Below, one piece after another: positions 8,937-17,649 of a DNA stretch of 64,000 nucleotides (positions within the stretch are counted from its first letter, which is position 1; each line of letters opens with the position of its first letter). Location: assembly GCF_004331435.1 (NCBI RefSeq), contig NZ_SJKA01000021.1:1-64000 (forward strand), given 5' to 3'. Below the pieces are notes generated by a model, which did not search any database, was not told the origin of the DNA, and saw only the letters and a program-made list of their open reading frames with translations. The translations under genes and the position numbers were made by a program. Source of the stretch: Kribbella sindirgiensis. Its GTDB lineage: Bacteria > Actinomycetota > Actinomycetes > Propionibacteriales > Kribbellaceae.

Positions 8937-10106
8937 ATGCAAATCCGGAGCCGGTGGTCGGCGATCGTCGGCTATTCCCTGGTCGGCGCGGCGACCCAGC
9001 TGGTCTGGCTGAACTTCGCGGGCGTCACCACTGTCGCCGCGTCCCGGTACGGCGTGTCCGAGAGCGCGATCGGGTGGCTCGCCCAGGTCTTCCCGCTGCT
9101 GTACGTCGTCCTCGCGATCCCGTGCGGCCTCGTGCTGGACCGCTGGTTCCGCGGCGGGCTGCTCGCGGGCGCCGTACTGACTGCTCTGGGCGCCGTCGTG
9201 CGGCTGATCGGCGACGACTTCGGTTGGCTGCTCGCGGGGCAGATCCTCGCGTCGATCGCGCAACCACTGGTCCTGAACGCCGTCACCGGCATCACCGGCC
9301 GCTACCTTTCCGAGAAGGATCGCCCGACAGGCATCGCCATCGGCACGGCCAGCATCTTCGCCGGCATGGTCATCGCCTTCCTCCTCTCCGCCGTCTTCAC
9401 CACGTCCGCGTCCATCCCCGCCATGCTCGCCCTCAGCGCCACCTTCTGCGTACTGGCAGCAATCGTCCTCGCCATCGCCGTCCGCGGGCCGCTCGAACCC
9501 CACACCAGCCCCGACCGTGGTGCGTTGGCAGCCGCGTGGGGCGACCCGTTGATCCGTCGCCTGTGCGTGCTCGCGATCTTCCCGTTCGGCGTTTTCGTTG
9601 CCATGAGCACCTTCGCCCAGGCGCTCCTCGAACCAGCCGGCGTCGGCGGCGGAACCGCGAGCACGATTCTCCTGCTCCAGGTCATCGCGGGCGTCGTCGG
9701 CAGCGCGACCATCCCGATCCTCGTCGTCCGCCGACGCGCCGAGTCCGGCCTCCTCGTCACCAGTCTCACCGTCACCGCCGCAGCCTGTGTCCTCCTCGCC
9801 CTCGCCCCGGGCGCGGTCGTCGGCTTCGTCGCGATCACGGTGATCGGCCTGGTGCTACTCCCTGCCCTCCCGATCGTGCTCGAACTCGTCGAGCGCCGTA
9901 CCGGAGAAGCCGAAGGCACCGCGGCCGGCTTGATCTGGATGGCCGGCAACCTCGGCGGCCTGGTCGTGGCGGTCGTCGTCGGCCTGCTCGTCGATCACCC
10001 GCTGGCGGCGTTCCTCGTGTTGGCCGCGATCGCGCTCATCGCCGTACCGGGGGCTCGCGCTCTTCGCGCCCCGATCGCCGCAGTGCGATCGCAGTCGCAG
10101 CTGTAG
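8937..10106 (+). CDS. MFS transporter
   Basis: 389 aa, about 12 predicted membrane helices alternating with short basic loops, for example GYSLVGAATQLVWLNFAGV at the start and the LPIVLELVERR half-linker in the second half. LDRWFRGG between helices 2 and 3 is the usual MFS motif A position. It is an inner-membrane secondary transporter of unknown substrate (heme/nutrient MFS relatives have similar length). Its 3' end overlaps the convergent MFS gene by 71 bases. Confidence 0.85.
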   Translation: MQIRSRWSAIVGYSLVGAATQLVWLNFAGVTTVAASRYGVSESAIGWLAQVFPLLYVVLAIPCGLVLDRWFRGGLLAGAVLTALGAVVRLIGDDFGWLLAGQILASIAQPLVLNAVTGITGRYLSEKDRPTGIAIGTASIFAGMVIAFLLSAVFTTSASIPAMLALSATFCVLAAIVLAIAVRGPLEPHTSPDRGALAAAWGDPLIRRLCVLAIFPFGVFVAMSTFAQALLEPAGVGGGTASTILLLQVIAGVVGSATIPILVVRRRAESGLLVTSLTVTAAACVLLALAPGAVVGFVAITVIGLVLLPALPIVLELVERRTGEAEGTAAGLIWMAGNLGGLVVAVVVGLLVDHPLAAFLVLAAIALIAVPGARALRAPIAAVRSQSQL

Positions 10107-11244
10107 CGACCAATCCACCCACGCCCGCGGTGACGAACGTCGTACGGGCGTCGGTGCGCTGGAGGAGCAGGCCGCCGAGCACGTACGACATCCCGGCCGC
10201 GAGCCCGATCGCGCCGTACAGATTGCCGAACACGCGACTGCGCAGCTGCGGCGGTACGACGCGTTGCAGGTACGTGTTGACGCCGACGTCGATGCCCGCG
10301 ATCCCGAGCCCGCGGATCACCTGCAGCGCGAGCGCCGCCCAGATCGCCCACGCGAGGCCGGTGACCAGGTTGCCCGCGCTGCTCACCGCGAACCCGAGGA
10401 GGATGAGGACCGGCATCGTCAGCCGGCCCGCGTACCGCGCCAGGATCGCGAAGCCGACGATCAGCCCGATGCCCACCCCGGCGTACAACGTCGCCGCCGC
10501 CGAATCGCTCCCGCGCAACTCGTCCTTCGCGAGGAACACCATCGCGACGTCGTCCACCCCGTTGAACGCGACGGTGGCGAAGAACCCGATCCCGATGACG
10601 CGGATCTGGGCCGTTCTGAGGATGTACCCGAGCCCGTCCCGCGCGTCCTTGAGCACACTGTGGCCGGTCGCCTCGGTCGGCGGGATCTTCGGCAGCCTGG
10701 CGAGCAGACCAGCGGACACGAAGAACGTCGCCGCGTCGACCAGCAGAATCCCGCGTACGTCGGTGACCAGGAACAACCCCGCCGCGACGATCGGACCGAC
10801 CGCCTCCAACCCGCTCGTCCCCGCCCCGAGCGCCGAGTTCGCCGCCTCGAGCTGATCGTCCCGCACCAACGCCGGCATGGCGCTCCGCGAAGCCGCCTGA
10901 AACACCTGCGCCGTAACACTCCGAACCGCCACCATCACCAGCAACACTTCGAGTGGCGGCAGAACGAGGGCCATGGCGACCGTCAGCGCGCCCTGGACGA
11001 GATCGCACCCCACCATCACCCGCCGGAGATCGAACCGGTCGCCCACTACCCCCGCGAACGCCCCGAACAACCCCGGCACAAAGTCCCCCGCCAGCAACAG
11101 CAACGCGACCGCGATGGCCGCCCCGGTCGATGCCTGCACATAAAGCAGCAACGCCACCAACCCCAGCGAGTCCCCCAACACAGAGACCGCCCGAGCCCCC
11201 CAAAGAGCCCCAAACGCCCCCGACCCCCGCAGCACCCCCCACAC
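10036..11244 (-). CDS. MFS transporter (drug/macrolide-efflux-like)
   Basis: 402 aa from a GTG at 11244. About 12 membrane helices; the N-terminal GALWGARAVSVLGDSLGLVALLLYV and the GVVGDRFDLRRVM motif A loop are typical of the MFS_3/enterobactin-exporter (MefA/EntS-like) group. It is probably an efflux pump in the cytoplasmic membrane. It converges on the preceding transporter gene with a 71-base tail overlap, so the two transcripts are antisense at their 3' ends. The tRNA-Thr gene lies 27 bases upstream of its start on the other strand. Confidence 0.83.
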   Translation of the reverse strand: MWGVLRGSGAFGALWGARAVSVLGDSLGLVALLLYVQASTGAAIAVALLLLAGDFVPGLFGAFAGVVGDRFDLRRVMVGCDLVQGALTVAMALVLPPLEVLLVMVAVRSVTAQVFQAASRSAMPALVRDDQLEAANSALGAGTSGLEAVGPIVAAGLFLVTDVRGILLVDAATFFVSAGLLARLPKIPPTEATGHSVLKDARDGLGYILRTAQIRVIGIGFFATVAFNGVDDVAMVFLAKDELRGSDSAAATLYAGVGIGLIVGFAILARYAGRLTMPVLILLGFAVSSAGNLVTGLAWAIWAALALQVIRGLGIAGIDVGVNTYLQRVVPPQLRSRVFGNLYGAIGLAAGMSYVLGGLLLQRTDARTTFVTAGVGGLVATAATAIALRRSGREEREPPVRR

Positions 11245-11271
11245 AATCCTCTAGTATGTATCCGCACACCG

Positions 11272-11344
11272 GCCGGTGTGGCGCAACTGGCAGCGCACCG
11301 CTCTTGTAAAGCGGGGGTTACGGGTTCGAATCCCGTCACCGGCT
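11272..11344 (+). tRNA. tRNA-Thr (anticodon TGT)
   Basis: 73 bases. Acceptor stem GCCGGTG pairs with CACCGGC, with T as discriminator. The anticodon arm CCGCT-CTTGTAA-AGCGG gives anticodon TGT, and the T arm is ACGGG-TTCGAAT-CCCGT. The 3' CCA is not encoded. A TAGTATGTA sequence about 20 bases upstream may be its -10 element. Confidence 0.95.
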
Positions 11345-11459
11345 CTCTGACCTGGGCATATACCCTCGGGCATGCTCCTGGAGGTCTGGGCATGGCCGAG
11401 CTGGTCGGCGACCTCTCGCGGCGTCTGCCCGGCGCCCTCGAGAATCGTGGCGGTCGTCG

Positions 11460-12383
11460 GTGCCGTGTCATGCTGGCGTGGTGGAGGATGGGCTGCTTGC
11501 GGAGCTGCGGTTGCCGTCGCCGGTTGTTGAGATCGACGATGACCGGCTGACCGCTGCGGGGGTGCGGGTTCTGCTGAAGCGGGATGATCTGATTCATCCG
11601 GAAGTGCCCGGCAACAAATGGCGGAAGTTGAGGTACAACGTCGCGACTGCTCGGGAGTTGGGGTTCGAGACGCTGTTGACGTTTGGCGGGGCGTATTCGA
11701 ATCACCTTCGGGCGACTGCGGCGGTCGGGTCGTACTGCGGCTTCAGCACGATCGGTGTGGTCCGGGGTGAGGAGCATCTGCCGCTCAACTCGTCGCTGCG
11801 GTACGCCGTCTCGCGCGGTATGCGGCTGATGTACATGGACCGTACGACGTACCGGGCGAAGGCCACGGACGTTGTGCTCGAGGCGCTGCGTGAGGAGTTC
11901 GGCGACTTCTATCTGATTCCTGAGGGTGGTAGCAACGCGGACGCGGTCCGGGGATGTGCAGAGTTGCCGGCGGAGCTGGATGCCTCGGTCGACGTTGTGT
12001 TCTGTGCGGCCGGTACCGGCGGAACGCTCGCAGGTGTGGCCGCCGGTGTGCGGACTGACCAGGTCGTGATCGGCGTTCCGGTCTTGAAGGGTGGCGCATT
12101 CCTTGAGGGCGAGATCGCTGGGCTGCAAGAGCAGGTGTACGGCGCTCGGAGAGGGTCGTGGCGGCTCGAATGTGACTACCACTTTGGTGGCTACGCGAAG
12201 CGGACGCCTGAGCTCGGCGAGTTCATCGACGACTTCGAAGTGCGGCACGGGCTGAGACTGGACTGGGTGTACGAAGCGAAGATGATGTACGCAGTGTTCG
12301 ACCAGGTGGCTCGCAACGCGTTCCCGAGAGGTACGACGATTGTTGCCTTGATCAGCGGATCTGGCGAGGTTCCAGAGATCTGA
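11460..12383 (+). CDS. ACC deaminase / D-cysteine desulfhydrase family enzyme
   Basis: 307 aa from GTG 11460 (GTG codons at 11478 and 11481 are alternatives). A fold-type II PLP enzyme: the lysine in PGNKWRKLRYN, the substrate-serine loop TFGGAYSNHLRATAA and the phosphate-binding glycine loop AAGTGGTLAG are all present. By family it cleaves D-cysteine to pyruvate, H2S and ammonia, or 1-aminocyclopropane-1-carboxylate to 2-oxobutanoate and ammonia; the two cannot be told apart here. Cytoplasmic and monocistronic, 116 bases after the tRNA. Confidence 0.85.
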   Translation: MPCHAGVVEDGLLAELRLPSPVVEIDDDRLTAAGVRVLLKRDDLIHPEVPGNKWRKLRYNVATARELGFETLLTFGGAYSNHLRATAAVGSYCGFSTIGVVRGEEHLPLNSSLRYAVSRGMRLMYMDRTTYRAKATDVVLEALREEFGDFYLIPEGGSNADAVRGCAELPAELDASVDVVFCAAGTGGTLAGVAAGVRTDQVVIGVPVLKGGAFLEGEIAGLQEQVYGARRGSWRLECDYHFGGYAKRTPELGEFIDDFEVRHGLRLDWVYEAKMMYAVFDQVARNAFPRGTTIVALISGSGEVPEI

Positions 12384-12442
12384 CGGTCAGCCTTCGAGCC
12401 AGTCGAGGCGCCAGTCGCGGATTCAAGATCTGGGGGTAGGAA

Positions 12443-12727
12443 ATGACGTTGGGTGAAGTCATCGAACGGCTCGCAGAATTCAACCGCGAACATACGATCT
12501 ACGCGGCCAAGCCATGGACGGTCGATTCGGAAGCCCGCGTCCAACAGGATCCGCATTCGACAGCTCCGTTAGACGGATTGGACTACCTCCTGGACGTCTA
12601 CACCGCACTGGATGTCATCGAGGTTTGGAGCGAACATCGAGATGGAGCGCGCCCGACCATCGCTGAGCGATGCGCGGCTGTGGTGTGTTACGCGAATCAT
12701 GACGACTACTTGATTCCGGACCAGTAA
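12443..12727 (+). CDS. small protein resembling DUF7716 family
   Basis: 94 aa, acidic, no signal peptide or membrane segment. The order LGEVIERLAEF..TIYAAKPW..DSEA and GLDYLLDVYTALDVIEVW resembles small DUF7716-type proteins often found near polymorphic-toxin immunity genes; this is memory-based and tentative. It starts at ATG after GGGGGTAGGAA. It is the first of three consecutive plus-strand genes of unknown function. Confidence 0.6.
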   Translation: MTLGEVIERLAEFNREHTIYAAKPWTVDSEARVQQDPHSTAPLDGLDYLLDVYTALDVIEVWSEHRDGARPTIAERCAAVVCYANHDDYLIPDQ

Positions 12728-12749
12728 GACATGTGCCCCAACATGAGTC

Positions 12750-13604
12750 ATGGCGCACGTAGCTTCGCGGCATTGGAGTTGGCTGAGCGGGGCATGGATC
12801 ACGGCGCGCGCGCCGGGCGTGGGGGATGCCGAGAGAGTTCTGGCGGAGCAGCATGTAGATATGGCGGCGAGGGATTTGGTGTTCGGGGTGGGGGACAGGG
12901 TTCGGACGTGGGGACGGTTCGTGGCCGGGGCGGACGGTGACTGGTTGGACTTGGCCCGCGTGCATGATTTGACGTGGAAAGCACCGGGCTGGAAGTCAGA
13001 TCGGTCGGTTCGGTTGATCGGGGCAGATGGCGAGGCAGTCGCTGCCGGCATCGCAGCGAACCGAGGTCTGGGCGTCTCGGTGGTTGGAATCTGGGGCGAC
13101 GAGAGCATCGAGGTCGAGGTCCTGTCGGCTGAGATCCCTGCTCGGGAGGCGGGTGCAGTTCGAAGGGACCCGCCGTGCCCGCCGCCGCCCGGTGGCTGGC
13201 GGCACGACGTGGTCGAGCTGGACGTTGACCTCCGCGACCGCGAGTCGTCCGGACCGATCGTCCACCTGGCGATCTTCCGATCCTCCCCGGAGCAGGAAGT
13301 GTTGGTCGTCGCTGCCACCGATGTGGACGCGGTGATCCGGCAGCTGTCGCCGAAACTGCCACGGCAGTTATGCGTGGTGCCCAGCCGGTTCACCCGCGCT
13401 CAGATCAACGAGGTGTACGACGTCCTGCACGCCCACTGGCGAGACTGGCGCCTGGAATCGTTCGGCACCGGCTCGGATGAGCAGGCTCAACCGTTCATCG
13501 CGGCGATGATGTTCCGGGTCACCGCTGAGATGGCTGAATGGGCCGACGCACTGCCCGAGGGCCTGGTCCGCCTCGAACCGACGCTGAGCCCGGCCCATGG
13601 ATAA
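12750..13604 (+). CDS. hypothetical protein
   Basis: 284 aa, not recognised. Soluble, Trp-rich, with a proline run (CPPPPGG) near residue 150 separating two halves. The second half (VVELDVDLRDRESSGPIVHLAIF, VVPSRFTRAQINEVYDVLHAHW) looks like alternating beta and alpha structure. The start is uncertain because no clear ribosome binding site precedes ATG 12750. Its stop overlaps the next gene by 8 bases, indicating coexpression. Confidence 0.6.
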   Translation: MAHVASRHWSWLSGAWITARAPGVGDAERVLAEQHVDMAARDLVFGVGDRVRTWGRFVAGADGDWLDLARVHDLTWKAPGWKSDRSVRLIGADGEAVAAGIAANRGLGVSVVGIWGDESIEVEVLSAEIPAREAGAVRRDPPCPPPPGGWRHDVVELDVDLRDRESSGPIVHLAIFRSSPEQEVLVVAATDVDAVIRQLSPKLPRQLCVVPSRFTRAQINEVYDVLHAHWRDWRLESFGTGSDEQAQPFIAAMMFRVTAEMAEWADALPEGLVRLEPTLSPAHG

Positions 13605-14301
13605 CAGCCATTACGAGGCGTTTCTCGCCTATACCGACTACGACCCCGAGTACGTCGAGGCCGAGCAGTATCTCGCGAAAGCGCTACAGGTCGACCTTGA
13701 CGACGACGAGCACTTCGGCGACGACTGGGTCATCGAGCCAGCAGACTGGATGCTCGCGCGATGCCGAGCGGTCGTGGAGTCTCAGCCGAAACCCGACGTA
13801 CTCGACGCGCTCGTTCTCGGGCTGCACGGTTCCTATCAACGGAAGGCCGTGCACGACCTGCTGACCGCCATCGCGCGCCAAGCCGTCACGCTGTGGCGGG
13901 CAGGCGACCAAGGCCTCAGAGTCCGCGACCTGATCCGTGACACCGCACATGCCTACAAGTACGGGACCAGAGCGACGGATCTCGACTTTGTCCTGGAATT
14001 CTGCGACGAACCCACCTTCGCGGCAGAAGGCGACGACCACGAGGATCTCCGCGCGTACTGGTTCGACTCCTTGATCAAGATCAAGCAGCCGACCGTCGCC
14101 GAGTTCGCGCGCGCCATCGCGCGCACCGATCTCGGCCGCTGGGAAGACTACCGCATCACCGGCGCTCTGCGCATTATCGGCAGAGTCTGGGAACCTGGCG
14201 ACGCCGAACTCTGTTCCCAGATCGCCAGCGACTACCCAGACGCCGAAATTCGCCGCGACGCGAAACGTATCCTCAAGCGCCACGGCACCTTAGGGAGCTA
14301 G
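13597..14301 (+). CDS. helical hypothetical protein (HEAT-like)
   Basis: 234 aa, acidic, almost entirely predicted helical with paired amphipathic helices (AVVESQPKPDVLDALVLGL, LRVRDLIRDTAHAYKYG, YRITGALRIIGRVW, AEIRRDAKRILKRHG), which suggests HEAT-type repeats. No catalytic motif. The start overlaps the preceding stop by 8 bases, so the two are translationally coupled. The 3' end overlaps the tail of the decayed resolvase on the other strand. Function unknown; helical-repeat immunity proteins are one possibility. Confidence 0.6.
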   Translation: MDNSHYEAFLAYTDYDPEYVEAEQYLAKALQVDLDDDEHFGDDWVIEPADWMLARCRAVVESQPKPDVLDALVLGLHGSYQRKAVHDLLTAIARQAVTLWRAGDQGLRVRDLIRDTAHAYKYGTRATDLDFVLEFCDEPTFAAEGDDHEDLRAYWFDSLIKIKQPTVAEFARAIARTDLGRWEDYRITGALRIIGRVWEPGDAELCSQIASDYPDAEIRRDAKRILKRHGTLGS

Positions 14302-14761
14302 GCAGCGTCGCCCGTACAGCGATCCGGTACGCCGTCGCGCGCGAAACGCCGTACTTCGCGGCGAGTTCGTCGGCCGGCGTCCCGGCGGAGAACTCGCCGG
14401 CCAGATTGTCTTCGAGCTGGGGCGTGAGCTTGCGGGGCCGGGAGCGCGGTCTTGCCGGACTCATGGGCCGACGCGACCGCTCCTGCTTGTAGATCAGCTC
14501 GACTTGACCGAGGACAGCAGCGACGCCTTGGCCATCTCGGTGGCCGGTCTGGGTTTGCGGGTGTCGAATGGGATCGGCCCGCCGACCACGTTTACGTGGA
14601 TCCCGGCGTCGGTGAGGTCGGTGAACAGCTGGAGCTCGGACAGGACGACGACGTCGCCAGCCCGCAGCCGCAGCCGGCCCTGCCGGGATGCCGTAGCTGG
14701 TGAGGGTGTGGACCTGGCGGTGCAGGTCCTGCTTCTTGGTCGAGACGCGGGCATACCCCAC
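14273..14761 (-). pseudogene. degenerate serine recombinase (resolvase/invertase)
   Basis: The N terminus MGYARVSTKKQDLHRQVHTL has the YARVST motif with the catalytic serine. It jumps near 14690 to another frame (LRAGDVVVLSELQLFTDL..GIHVNVVGGPIPFDT) that lacks the usual 50-60 residues between, and then near 14510 to a third frame (QVELIYKQERS..RKLTPQLEDNLAGEF..YGVSRATAYRIA, the C-terminal HTH). One internal deletion and at least two frameshifts make it inactive. It is a relic of a mobile element. The coordinates are those of the frame carrying both ends. Confidence 0.8.
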
Positions 14762-15009
14762 TCGATCCCCGTACCGACTGGCTCGCTGTCGCTGTCGGGA
14801 GTCGACACTGCCGCCGCTTCGGCGAGGGTGTTGAGAAACGATCGATTCGCAACACGATCGTCGCCACGTGAGCCTCAGCGACTACGTCGCGGACATCAGT
14901 CCGCAGATCTGTATTCACCGGTCACTTAGGCGCTCCGAATGGAAGAGGGTTCGACCACGCCGCGGGAGTCGGGGAACGAGAGTCGTTCTCGGGCTGTGAG
15001 GGGGTCCGC

Positions 15010-15279
15010 ATGAAGCGCGTCATCGGAGTTTTCGTCGCCGGAATCGGGCTGTTCCTCCTGCTTCCGTTCGCGGCGTACACCACCGCCGGGGACTACGTGA
15101 TCCTGGCGCCCCAGGCGACGCTGTCCGAGGGAGGCAGAAGCGCCACCGCGGCGTACACGATCATCAACCTGACGGATCGCACGTCAGGTGAACCCAAACT
15201 CACGACGAATGACCCGAACGCCGACACCGACACGAAAGCCGCCAGGCGTGGGCTTGTAATTAGTGTCAGCATGGTTTGA
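15010..15279 (+). CDS. small exported hypothetical protein
   Basis: 89 aa. An N-terminal basic-hydrophobic segment (KRVIGVFVAGIGLFLLLPFAAYTTA) is a signal peptide or anchor; the rest is polar with no known domain and ends abruptly (GLVISVSMV), perhaps truncated. ATG follows GAGGGGGTCCGC, a plausible ribosome binding site. It sits between the resolvase relic and the toxin-antitoxin pair. Confidence 0.5.
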   Translation: MKRVIGVFVAGIGLFLLLPFAAYTTAGDYVILAPQATLSEGGRSATAAYTIINLTDRTSGEPKLTTNDPNADTDTKAARRGLVISVSMV

Positions 15280-15329
15280 ACCTGAGGTAAGGCAGCTGAT
15301 CGGCGCGGTGCCGATACGCCCGTATGCCG

Positions 15330-15350
15330 GCGTCAAGGTTACCTTGACGC
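15330..15350. promoter_or_regulatory. perfect 21-bp inverted repeat, candidate operator
   Basis: Arms GCGTCAAGGT and ACCTTGACGC are separated by a single T. The right arm includes TTGACG, which could act as a -35 element for a promoter reading into the HTH/PIN operon (CATAGA at 15369-15374, 19 bases downstream). Symmetry and placement suggest autoregulation by the antitoxin or by a MerR-like protein; this is inference. Confidence 0.5.
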
Positions 15351-15495
15351 TGCTACGGTGCGTGATGCCATAGACACTGGGTGACAGTTCAGGCTCACCC
15401 AGGCCACGCAGGGTTGCGGTTGCTGCGTTTATTGCGGATACTTCAGTTGTCGACCACCGATGAGCACCGGCGATCGATCACAGGAGGAGTTAGTT

Positions 15496-15954
15496 ATGAG
15501 CCCCGCAGAACTAGCCGCCGCGCGGCCAGACGCCGCCCAGGTTCATTCCGCAGATATCGCCATGCGGCGAGTCAAGCGCTACTTGGCCAGTCACGCCGAG
15601 GAGAGCGATATTCGCGTGGTGGTCGGCGGCGATCCTGACGACACCTTGGCTGTTCCGCGGAGCGCTATGGAGCTTCTGGCCAAGATCCTTGCGCACATGG
15701 CCGCCGGCCAAGCCGTCTCGGTGGTCCCTGCCCACGCTGAGCTGACAACCCAACAGGCGGCATCCATGCTGAACGTCTCTCGGCCCTACCTTATTGGCCT
15801 CTTGGATGCCGGAGCAATCGAGTATCGCAAGGTGGGGACGCATCGCCGTGTACGAGCCGATTCCCTGATGGACTATAAGCGCAAGGACGATCATGAGCGT
15901 CGCGAGGTCGCCGATGAGCTGACTGCGCTCAACCGGGACATGGGCCTGTACTGA
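15496..15954 (+). CDS. antitoxin with excisionase-type HTH domain
   Basis: 152 aa from ATG 15496, which follows AGGAGGAG at a 7-base spacing; an upstream GTG frame start at 15460 lacks such a site. The C-terminal half (ELTTQQAASMLNVSRPYLIGLLDAGAIEYRKVGTHRRVRA) is an excisionase/MerR-like winged helix. The N-terminal half is probably the neutralising and dimerisation region. The stop is one base before the GTG of the PIN gene, a standard antitoxin-toxin arrangement, so it probably represses the operon and neutralises the PIN protein. Confidence 0.85.
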   Translation: MSPAELAAARPDAAQVHSADIAMRRVKRYLASHAEESDIRVVVGGDPDDTLAVPRSAMELLAKILAHMAAGQAVSVVPAHAELTTQQAASMLNVSRPYLIGLLDAGAIEYRKVGTHRRVRADSLMDYKRKDDHERREVADELTALNRDMGLY

Positions 15955-15955
15955 C

Positions 15956-16507
15956 GTGTCGTTCATCGTCGTATACGACGCCAACGTTCTCTATCCCAAC
16001 AGCCTGCGCGATCTGCTAATCCGGGTCGCGCAGGCTGGTCTTGTTGAGGCGAAGTGGACCGACGAGATCCTCGACGAGACTTTCCGGAACCTCAAGCTCA
16101 ACAGGACCGATCTCGATCCCGCTAAGCTCGATCGCACGCGTGAGTTGATGAACCGAGCTATCCGGGATGTCCTGGTCACTGACTACGAACCTCTCACTGA
16201 GATCCTGGACCTACCGGATCCCGATGACCGGCATGTCCTCGCCGCAGCGATCAAGGCCCGTGCGCAAATGATCGTGACAGACAATCTAAAGGATTTTCCC
16301 CAGGAGAAGCTGGCGCCGTGGAACGTCGAAGCTCGAAGCGCTGACGACTTCGTGCTCGATCTCATCGACCTGAATCAGCAGGCGGTCTACGCCCAGGTGC
16401 AGCGGATGGCCGACGCCTGGCAGAACCCCCCAGGCAGCGTCGATGATGTTCTCACGTCCCTCGAGCATGTCGGTCTGCTCGGAAGCGTCGCCACTCTACG
16501 TGCCTGA
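15956..16507 (+). CDS. PIN-domain toxin
   Basis: 183 aa from GTG 15956. PIN-fold acidic residues are visible: D9 in VVYDANVLYP, E44 in DEILDETFRNL, the PDPDDRHVLAAAI aspartates and TDNLKDFP. This is the PIN family whose members cleave RNA when freed from the partner antitoxin. The 60-residue C-terminal extension after DNLKDFP is usual for the HTH-linked subgroup. It is coupled to the preceding HTH gene. Confidence 0.85.
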   Translation: MSFIVVYDANVLYPNSLRDLLIRVAQAGLVEAKWTDEILDETFRNLKLNRTDLDPAKLDRTRELMNRAIRDVLVTDYEPLTEILDLPDPDDRHVLAAAIKARAQMIVTDNLKDFPQEKLAPWNVEARSADDFVLDLIDLNQQAVYAQVQRMADAWQNPPGSVDDVLTSLEHVGLLGSVATLRA

Positions 16508-16873
16508 TCGCTCGGTCGAACTTGCAGACCGCAGCTGATCGAGACTGCCGATGGGGTGATCCCGCGCCCGACCGGGCACCTGGGTCTCCGGCACGCGCAG
16601 GTGGCACTCCGGGGGATGGGTGCTCCAGCGCTTGCCAGCAGCACCGCCATCCGGCGCCCGGTTGGCACCGACGGTCTCGTAAGAGGCCCGGCTCGGCGGA
16701 CACCCGCAACTCGGATATGCGGGTACCCATCAACGACTACGACCACGCGATCGCCAACGTTGATGCCTCTGACGCCGCACGTCGAGTCATATGGCGGCAA
16801 GTCGGGCCCAAACCGTGATCGACGTCCGGGTCTTTTCGCCGCCACTGCCTCTTGGTGCAGTCGAACCCTCTGG
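16508..16873. other. gene-free stretch after the toxin-antitoxin pair
   Basis: About 366 bases with short open frames on both strands but no recognisable protein, RNA or repeat. It may hold remnants of the accessory region, because it lies between the toxin-antitoxin genes and the conserved-looking pyruvate formate-lyase operon. Confidence 0.4.
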
Positions 16874-17647
16874 TCAGGTGACGGTGAGGCCGCGGGTTGC
16901 GAAGTGGTGGCGGGCGGCGGCGGTTTGTTCGGGGGTGGGTGTGGGGTGGCCGGTGAGCGGGAAGGTGAGGCCGAGCTCCTGGTACTTCGGGATCGCCAGG
17001 GTGTGGAAGGGGAGTACGTCGACCCGCTCCACGGTCCCCAGGCCGGCGACGAAGTCCGCCAGCGGCGCGAGGTTCCCGGGTGCGTCGTTGAGACCGGGGA
17101 CGAGGACGAACCGGATCCAGATCCGGCGCTCGAGGCCGGCCAGTCTCCGGGCGAACCGGAGCGTCGGAGCGACGTCACCGCCTCCGGTCACCTGCGCGTA
17201 CGTCGCGGGTACGAACGACTTGATGTCGAGCAGCACCAGATCGGTGTCGAGCAGCAGGTCGTCGGTCGCCCTGGCGCCGAGCGCCCCGGACGTGTCGAGG
17301 ACGGTTGACACGCCGTCCTCCTGGCAGGCCTTGAAGACGGCCGCGGTGAACTTCGGCTGCAGCAGTGGCTCACCACCGGAGACGGTGAGCCCGCCGCCGG
17401 TCCGGTCGAGGATTCTCCGGTACCGCTGCACCTTCTGCATGACCTCGGGCACCGTCGTCCGCGCGCCGTCGCGCTCGGACCAGGTATCGGGATTCTGGCA
17501 GTACAGGCACCGCAACGGGCAGCCCGCGAGGAACAGAACCAGCCTGGTTCCGGGCCCGTCCACCCCGGTGGACAGGTCCCAGGAATGCACCGCTCCGGAG
17601 CACGTCGCGCCGGCCGTGGCGGTGGCCGGCGCGACATCCAGGCCCAT
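16874..17647 (-). CDS. pflA: pyruvate formate-lyase activating enzyme (radical SAM)
   Basis: 257 aa. The [4Fe-4S] motif is CPLRCLYC (C43, C47, C50), followed by the SAM-binding GGEPLLQ motif near residue 92. It installs the glycyl radical on the partner lyase by hydrogen abstraction with 5'-deoxyadenosyl radical. The start lies 2 bases after the pflB stop, so the two are cotranscribed. Length matches the E. coli enzyme (about 246 aa). Cytoplasmic, and oxygen-sensitive by family. Confidence 0.93.
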   Translation of the reverse strand: MGLDVAPATATAGATCSGAVHSWDLSTGVDGPGTRLVLFLAGCPLRCLYCQNPDTWSERDGARTTVPEVMQKVQRYRRILDRTGGGLTVSGGEPLLQPKFTAAVFKACQEDGVSTVLDTSGALGARATDDLLLDTDLVLLDIKSFVPATYAQVTGGGDVAPTLRFARRLAGLERRIWIRFVLVPGLNDAPGNLAPLADFVAGLGTVERVDVLPFHTLAIPKYQELGLTFPLTGHPTPTPEQTAAARHHFATRGLTVT

Positions 17648-17649
17648 CG

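Noticed and set aside
7214..10855. very long plus-strand frame of 1213 codons
   Set aside because: Runs antisense or out of frame through five well-supported genes; composition is typical of GC-rich shadow frames.
16720..16818. 32-codon plus-strand ORF starting MRVPINDYDHAIANVD
   Set aside because: No ribosome binding site and no neighbouring partner; chance frame cannot be excluded.
11272..16873. genomic island integrated at tRNA-Thr
   Set aside because: No second copy of the tRNA 3' end and no intact integrase; the resolvase relic is not a tRNA-targeting type.
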